A stretch of DNA of 64,000 nt from the NCBI GenBank assembly GCA_905221605.1, contig CAJNDS010002247.1, positions 233,501 to 297,500 of the forward strand. The letters are read 5' to 3'. The position numbers and the translations under genes are program-made. This document shows positions 62,001 to 64,000 of the stretch, piece by piece. Each line of letters starts with the position of its first letter. Position 1 is the first letter of the stretch. Under the pieces are notes generated by a model. The model did no database searches, was not told the origin of the DNA, and saw only the letters and a list, made by a program, of their open reading frames with translations. This DNA comes from Symbiodinium natans. Lineage: Eukaryota; Sar; Dinophyceae; Suessiales; Symbiodiniaceae.

Positions 62001-63787
62001 TAGGGTTTGGGGTTCAGGGTTGAGGGGTGGGGGTGTGTAGGGTTCTGGAAACCCAAAGCCCACGAACCGTCCATGTACACCCTCGGGACTCCCTGGTAGA
62101 ACAACAGAGGGGTAAGGCAAAGGCGAGATGAAAGAACAGCACCCCGGGTGTAGTTTACGGGTATTTATTCGAGGAGTGAATCTCTATAACTCGCAATCGT
62201 GCGCCTCGGTTGCTGGGATGCGTCTTTGTGGAGTTGCAGTGTTGTTCCGTGCCGAGCAACAAGGAACGTACACAGGCAACGCGTGCACAACTTTCATGCG
62301 GCGGCCATCTAGGTCCTCCATCTCGCCTTCGTATCTTGTGCCTGTCATCGCGAGTCCCCTAAGACTCAAACCCCCAAAACCTGAGTTCCTTTTTTTTGTT
62401 GAATAACCCCCCCTTCGTATTGAAAAGAGCCTTCTTCTGGCAAAAGTTTCCTGGACTTTGGGATGTTCCCCCTTGTACTACTAGTCCCCTACTAAGGAGC
62501 TGCTAGTATAAGGGTGAACATCCCAACCTTAAACCCTCAACCCAAACCCTAAACCCTAAACCCTAAACCCTAAACCCTAAACCCTAAACCCCAAACCCCA
62601 AACCCCAAACCCGAAACCCTAAACCCTAAACCCTAAACCCTAAACCCTAAACCCTAAACCATCCCAAGAGCCTGACTTCCCCCCTCCCCCCAGCTGGGGG
62701 CAGGCGGTGCGCTGGTTCTGGGAGGCCGTGAGGGCCATGCCCGCCGAGATGCGCGCGGCGCTCCTCTCCTTTTCCACGGGAAGCTCTCAGGTGCTGGGAA
62801 GAAAGTGCTGTGTTTTGTGGGTCTTTTGTTGGTTTAGGTTTCAGGGTTTAGGTTTAGGGTTTAGGGTTCAGGGTTTAGGGTTTAGGGTTTAGGGCTTAAC
62901 CCTAAATAGAACATCAGATTTTGGGTTTTTGACGTTGCAAACCCATATGTTGGGATGTTCCTCCTTTGTACTGACAGTCCTGAATAGGGAACAGAGCATC
63001 CCCCCCTGTAATAGTCCCTATTAAGGGCTGTTAGTATAGGGGGGAACATCCCTAAGATATTTTGCGTTGAGCTAAATGCTGCTCTAGTCCTGTGTGTATT
63101 GCATTGTGCCATGCTACACTATATTGAATTCTTTGATATGTTACAGTCTTCGCCTCCCCAAGAACCTAAACCGTAAAGCGGACGGCTGAAGCAGTCCGCG
63201 CAGTGGGCGCGAGAGCTGGGCGGGTGGCAAGAAACCCTGAACCTCAAAAACCCTAAACCTTACACCCTAATCCCTAAACCCTAAACCCTAAAGAGCTTGA
63301 GTCATTGAGGTGCCATCCGGGGGCTTTCGCTTCCTGCAGCCGGAGCTCTTCACCATCCAGCAGCGTGGCTGCTGAGTTGTGGGGGGGAGCGAGAGAAGGC
63401 ACTTACTTTTTAGGGTTTAGGGTTAAGGGTTTAGGCTTTAGGCTTTCAGACGGTAAATCGGGCACTGCTCTCAAAAATGAGGTACCCGCATCATGAGACG
63501 TCCTATGCGAAGCCTCCGCATGCCTCTCTCCCCAAACCCCAAACCCCAAACCCCAAACCCCAAACCCCCAACCCCAAACCCCAAACCCCAAACCCCAAAC
63601 CCCAAACCCCAAACCCCAAACCCCAAACCCCAAACCCCAAACCCCAAACCCCAAACCCCAAACCCCAAACCCCAAACCCCAAACCCCAAACCCCAAACCC
63701 TAAACCCTAAACCCTAAGCCCAAATCCAGGAGGGTGGGAGTGACGGATCGCTATCCAGCGGCCCACACCTGTGCCAATACCCTAGAT
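52988..63787 (+). CDS. HECT-type E3 ubiquitin ligase gene (multi-exon, 3' part off window)
   Basis: At least 21 exons of 34-120 nt thread in order into a HECT domain, which takes ubiquitin from an E2 onto its catalytic Cys and then onto substrates. Recognisable in order: LLDFTTKRAMIHAQ (start of the N-lobe), IVVPRDNVLDG, IEFRAGYSDDTGG/PRRQWMDRACRYF, FELFGCVIGFAILHKETIPV, LEVDKTLHTKLTYIL, VDGESMQVTEDNK, ERFVHLLLDRIL, FFQRGLLRVVPNELALRL, IELMLCGADGIDVDDWEKHT, YENGYTKDSE, AVRWFWEAV...FSTGSSQ, VPSGGFRFLQPELFTIQQ and finally PAAHTCANTLD with the active-site Cys (63770-63772). Phase closes at almost every junction with GT, GC or GA donors. Introns of 0.1-1.3 kb carry telomere-like arrays and MITEs. 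The last C-terminal exon(s) lie beyond 64000. Upstream exon-like pieces back to 35 kb may belong to it, with element 2 in an intron. The subfamily (HUWE1/UPL-like or other) is not determined. Confidence 0.92.
53197..53316 (+). CDS. HECT-gene exon (pre-HECT) b
   Basis: Acceptor GCGAG; 40 codons including SLPAKEPPVKTAVLMDAFRA and EEQRYRLECLA, GT donor at 53317. Preceded by a TTTAGGG array (53099-53175) and followed by a CCCTAAA array (53367-53430). Confidence 0.62.
53722..53804 (+). CDS. HECT-gene exon (pre-HECT) c
   Basis: Acceptor CAAGAG; SKRHTPRIHGYADQLKQKTV then PPELADL, GA donor at 53805, phase 2 out. Confidence 0.6.
53995..54062 (+). CDS. HECT-gene exon (pre-HECT) d
   Basis: Acceptor GCGAAG; TVMNSVLQDEPTTFALELLE then EA, GC donor at 54063 (a GT four bases on would break the phase with the next exon). 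Confidence 0.65.
54188..54282 (+). CDS. HECT exon 1
   Basis: Acceptor CTTGCAG; SKVSSYPCLLDFTTKRAMIH then AQCDRVRLTQ, GC donor at 54283. LLDFTTKRAMI corresponds to the LDFxxKRxxF helix that opens HECT domains of the HUWE1 type. Confidence 0.82.
54356..54410. mobile_element. MITE-like element, left half only (copy 5)
   Basis: CCTTGGCATGTTCCCCCTGA, TACTAACAGCCCTTAA...AATAGTAC; the right terminal repeat is absent. Confidence 0.6.
54562..54733. repeat. CCCTAAA array in HECT intron
   Basis: About 24 units with CCCTAAG, CCCCTAAA and CCCTGAA variants, between HECT exons 1 and 2. A TTTAGGG array in the opposite orientation follows exon 2 (54884-54960). Confidence 0.93.
54794..54871 (+). CDS. HECT exon 2
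   Basis: Acceptor AGCCCAG; 26 codons, GSGEPVRIVVPRDNVLDGVC then STLNLQ; GC donor at 54872. Confidence 0.85.
55219..55285 (+). CDS. HECT exon 3
   Basis: Acceptor CCCTGCAG; DAQARIDVPLEIEFRAGYSD then DT plus one base; GC donor at 55286. Joined to exon 4 it gives YSDDTGGPRRQW, matching the EGEDAGGLRREW motif of HECT domains. Confidence 0.9.
55686..55786. mobile_element. MITE-like palindromic element, copy 6, with flanking duplication
   Basis: TTTGGGATGCTTCCCCTTCT ... AACAGTCCTTAACAGG ... CCTGTTAGTAGAAGGGGGAA, CATCCCAAA. It is flanked by GCCTCGTTGAATAGC on the left and GCCTCATTGAATAGC on the right (14 of 15 identical). Confidence 0.75.
55985..56215. repeat. ACTACCCTAA-type decamer array
   Basis: About twenty degenerate units of ACTACCCTAA / ACGACCCTAA / ACTACCCTCA, another telomere-derived unit with ACTA or ACGA inserted. 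It lies just before HECT exon 4. Confidence 0.88.
56234..56310 (+). CDS. HECT exon 4
   Basis: Acceptor ACCAAG; GPRRQWMDRACRYFIASDLF then MSPSE; GC donor at 56311; corresponds to GGLxREWxxxLSRxLFxP. Phase 0 out. Confidence 0.92.
56407..56505 (+). CDS. HECT exon 5
   Basis: Acceptor GTGAAAG after a TTTAGGG array (56342-56385); 33 codons, DAAHLEMTDRGPGPRGRGRI then VVPSPEPVCQCVQ; GA donor at 56506. It fills the variable loop after the LFxP motif. Confidence 0.72.
56846..56950 (+). CDS. HECT exon 6
   Basis: Acceptor GGAGAG; EDWTEQFELFGCVIGFAILH then KETIPVHFGHNF, the FxFxGRxxGxAxxxxxxLxxxF segment. The 3' end is uncertain: a GC donor near 56945 suits the next exon's phase. Confidence 0.92.
57397..57488 (+). 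CDS. HECT exon 7
   Basis: Acceptor TGGAAG; RVLEVDKTLHTKLTYILGGS then YRDLGDTLQ; GA donor at 57489. Equivalent to DLExxDPxLYxSLxWIL. Confidence 0.88.
57489..58801. other. Long HECT intron
   Basis: Holds CCCTAAA arrays (57796-57895), copies of the short A-tailed motif (57839-57862, 58650-58697) and a TTTAGGG array (58717-58780). No other gene is evident; small open frames near 58140-58490 have no motif. Confidence 0.6.
58802..58861 (+). CDS. HECT exon 8
   Basis: Acceptor TGTCCAG; 20 codons, DVLEQSHLPQTFVVSESHCQ; GA donor at 58862. TF fits the LTFS-type strand that follows the WIL helix. Confidence 0.75.
58885..59002. repeat. TTTAGGG array in HECT intron
   Basis: About sixteen near-perfect units between exons 8 and 9. 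Confidence 0.94.
59099..59152 (+). CDS. HECT exon 9
   Basis: Acceptor GGTGCAG; 18 codons, STPLIVDGESMQVTEDNK; GA donor at 59153. Equivalent to LxPGGxxxxVTxENK. Confidence 0.93.
59577..59712. repeat. 33-36 bp tandem repeat with ACATATACCCTTTAAGGGAT
   Basis: Four to five copies of a unit reading AGGGCCCTACATATACCCTT then TAAGGGAT and ACAGGGTACCTC. An inverted diverged copy lies at about 63860-63905. Confidence 0.85.
59745..59801 (+). CDS. HECT exon 10
   Basis: Acceptor GCCAGAG; 19 codons, ERFVHLLLDRILVSGVAKQ; GT donor at 59802. Equivalent to EYVxLxxxxRLxxxxxxQ. Confidence 0.93.
59845..60013. repeat. TTTAGGG units and an AGGTTTAGGG tandem
   Basis: Canonical units at 59845-59895, then eight copies of a GAGGTTTAGG-type 10-mer at 59945-60013. 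Confidence 0.9.
60252..60314 (+). CDS. HECT exon 11
   Basis: Acceptor TTGCAGAG; 21 codons, VQFFQRGLLRVVPNELALRL then R; GT donor at 60315. Equivalent to FxxGFxxVIPxxLLxxF. Confidence 0.95.
60784..60962. repeat. CCCTAAA array in HECT intron
   Basis: About twenty units with CCCCAAA variants, ending 14 bp before exon 12. Confidence 0.93.
60976..61017 (+). CDS. HECT exon 12 (tentative)
   Basis: Acceptor GGGCGCAG; 14 codons, VQRITGIMTAACLA; GC donor at 61018. Phase agrees with its neighbours, but the peptide is not a conserved HECT segment. Confidence 0.55.
61046..61337. repeat. TTTAGGG array, half MITE, then CCCTAAA array
   Basis: TTTAGGG at 61046-61185, a right-half MITE fragment (61214-61258, CCCTACTAAGGACTGTTAG), then CCCTAAA at 61259-61337 ending at exon 13. 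The opposed arrays form a large inverted repeat around the intron. Confidence 0.88.
61347..61417 (+). CDS. HECT exon 13
   Basis: Acceptor TGCCCAG; VKEIELMLCGADGIDVDDWE then KHT; GC donor at 61418, phase 2, joining G of the next exon to make Glu. Equivalent to ELELLIxGxxxIDxxDWxxxT. Confidence 0.95.
61432..61562. repeat. TTTAGGG array in HECT intron
   Basis: Eighteen or so units with small slips, starting 14 bp after exon 13. Confidence 0.93.
61563..61637. mobile_element. MITE-like palindromic element, copy 7
   Basis: GGGAGGTTCCCCCATTC ... GCAGTCCTGCATAGGG ... TATAAGGGGGAACATCCCG; 75 bp. Confidence 0.65.
61706..61898. repeat. CCCTAAA / CCCTAAAA / CCCCAAA array
   Basis: Canonical units, then five octamers CCCTAAAA, then canonical, then CCCCAAA units; a clean series of variant blocks. 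Confidence 0.94.
61929..61962 (+). CDS. HECT exon 14
   Basis: Acceptor CACCTCAG; 34 nt coding YENGYTKDSEA; GC donor at 61963. Equivalent to Y-x-x-GYxxxS before the FW motif. Confidence 0.88.
62458..62526. mobile_element. MITE-like palindromic element, copy 8 (shortest)
   Basis: TTGGGATGTTCCCCCTTGTA, CTACTAGTCCC ... CTGCTAGTATAAGGGTGAAC, ATCCCAA; 69 bp, almost a perfect palindrome. Confidence 0.78.
62527..62664. repeat. CCCTAAA array in HECT intron
   Basis: About nineteen units with CCCCAAA in the middle, ending 40 bp before exon 15. Confidence 0.93.
62704..62790 (+). CDS. HECT exon 15
   Basis: Acceptor GGGGCAG; 29 codons, AVRWFWEAVRAMPAEMRAAL then LSFSTGSSQ; GT donor at 62791. Equivalent to the strongly conserved WFWxxxxxxxxxxxxxLLxFxTGSSxxP. 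Confidence 0.97.
62826..62897. repeat. TTTAGGG array
   Basis: Nine or so units with TTTCAGGG variants, in the intron after exon 15. Confidence 0.9.
62950..63054. mobile_element. MITE-like palindromic element, copy 9
   Basis: TTGGGATGTTCCTCCTTTGT, ACTGACAGTCCTGAATAGGG ... CCCTATTAAGGGCTGTTAGT, ATAGGGGGGAACATCCC; 105 bp with inverted ends. Confidence 0.78.
63310..63367 (+). CDS. HECT exon 16
   Basis: Acceptor CATTGAG; VPSGGFRFLQPELFTIQQR plus one base; GC donor at 63368. Continues TGSSQ into VPSGGF and FTI, as in all HECT domains. Confidence 0.95.
63535..63720. repeat. Homogeneous CCCCAAA array
   Basis: About 24 CCCCAAA units then three CCCTAAA, ending 20 bp before the catalytic-Cys exon. 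Confidence 0.95.
63741..63787 (+). CDS. HECT exon 17 with catalytic cysteine
   Basis: Acceptor GTGGGAG; TDRYPAAHTCANTLD; the Cys codon TGT at 63770-63772 is the thioester-forming residue in the LPxAHTCxNxLDLP motif. GC donor at 63788. The last exon(s) lie to the right of the window; 63788-64000 shows only a copy of the ATATA/GGGCCC repeat. Confidence 0.95.
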
Positions 63788-64000
63788 GCTTGGCTGCACG
63801 GGCCCATCCTCGTTGTCTTTTTTCTCACTGGCTGGTTCTTCGTCGGGAATGGGGGAATGAGGTACCCTATAACAATCCGTTAAAGGTATATATAGGGCCC
63901 CAATTCCCAAGACCCAGAGGGGCGCCGAAGGACAAAACGGCTCAGGCCTGTAGTCCAGAAAGCCGGAGAGGCCCTTTGGGGGTCGAAAAGCCCCCAAGAG

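Overview
The window reads as nuclear DNA of a dinoflagellate (Symbiodiniaceae, Polarella or a relative). Reasons seen in the sequence: TTTAGGG/CCCTAAA telomere-type repeats are scattered through the whole window in both orientations. Protein-coding information is cut into very short exons (16-120 nt), with acceptors mostly AG|G and donors that are often GC or GA instead of GT. Two intact LTR retrotransposons carry the large ORFs typical of dinoflagellate Ty1/copia elements. I found no spliced-leader sequence, so the assignment rests on these traits together.

Layout. (1) 1-1.75 kb: a broken ORF with a RING-like zinc motif, probably the 5' part of a dead retroelement. (2) 2-7.5 kb: telomere-like arrays with a few orphan exon-like segments. 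(3) 7.5-13.4 kb, + strand: a phosphatidylinositol-phosphate kinase (PIPK) gene that I could thread exon by exon from the ATP-lysine segment to a stop codon. (4) 13.4-19 kb: low-information sequence, a 53-bp minisatellite and a 360-bp C-rich tract. (5) 19,063-29,471, - strand: a complete Ty1/copia-type element with Gag, protease, a cytosine-methyltransferase-like domain, integrase, a candidate 2-oxoglutarate/Fe(II) oxygenase-like domain, reverse transcriptase, RNase H and a C-terminal extension with a membrane segment. (6) 29.5-35.2 kb: mostly unassignable, with microsatellites. (7) 35.2-42.6 kb, + strand: exon-like segments, perhaps the N-terminal part of a large protein, plus a 1.75-kb array of a 9-bp telomere-derived unit. 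(8) 43,334-52,025, - strand: a second LTR element with no reverse transcriptase, integrase or protease that I can see. Its three long frames carry a WW domain, an S1-like OB fold and six CCCH zinc fingers. (9) 53-64 kb, + strand: a HECT E3 ubiquitin ligase gene. Its catalytic domain is spread over about 17 tiny exons, ends with the exon holding the active-site Cys (codon 63770-63772), and runs off the right edge.

How it fits together. The PIPK and HECT genes are ordinary host genes whose introns are packed with telomere-like repeats and a small palindromic MITE-like family. Both retroelements lie antisense to these genes and both inserted inside CCCTAAA repeats, making 5-bp duplications of the repeat itself. 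They share the same primer-binding site (anticodon arm of initiator tRNA-Met) and the same polypurine tract although their LTRs and proteins differ. This suggests that the second element is a non-autonomous partner moved by copia-type machinery while encoding its own set of RNA-binding proteins.
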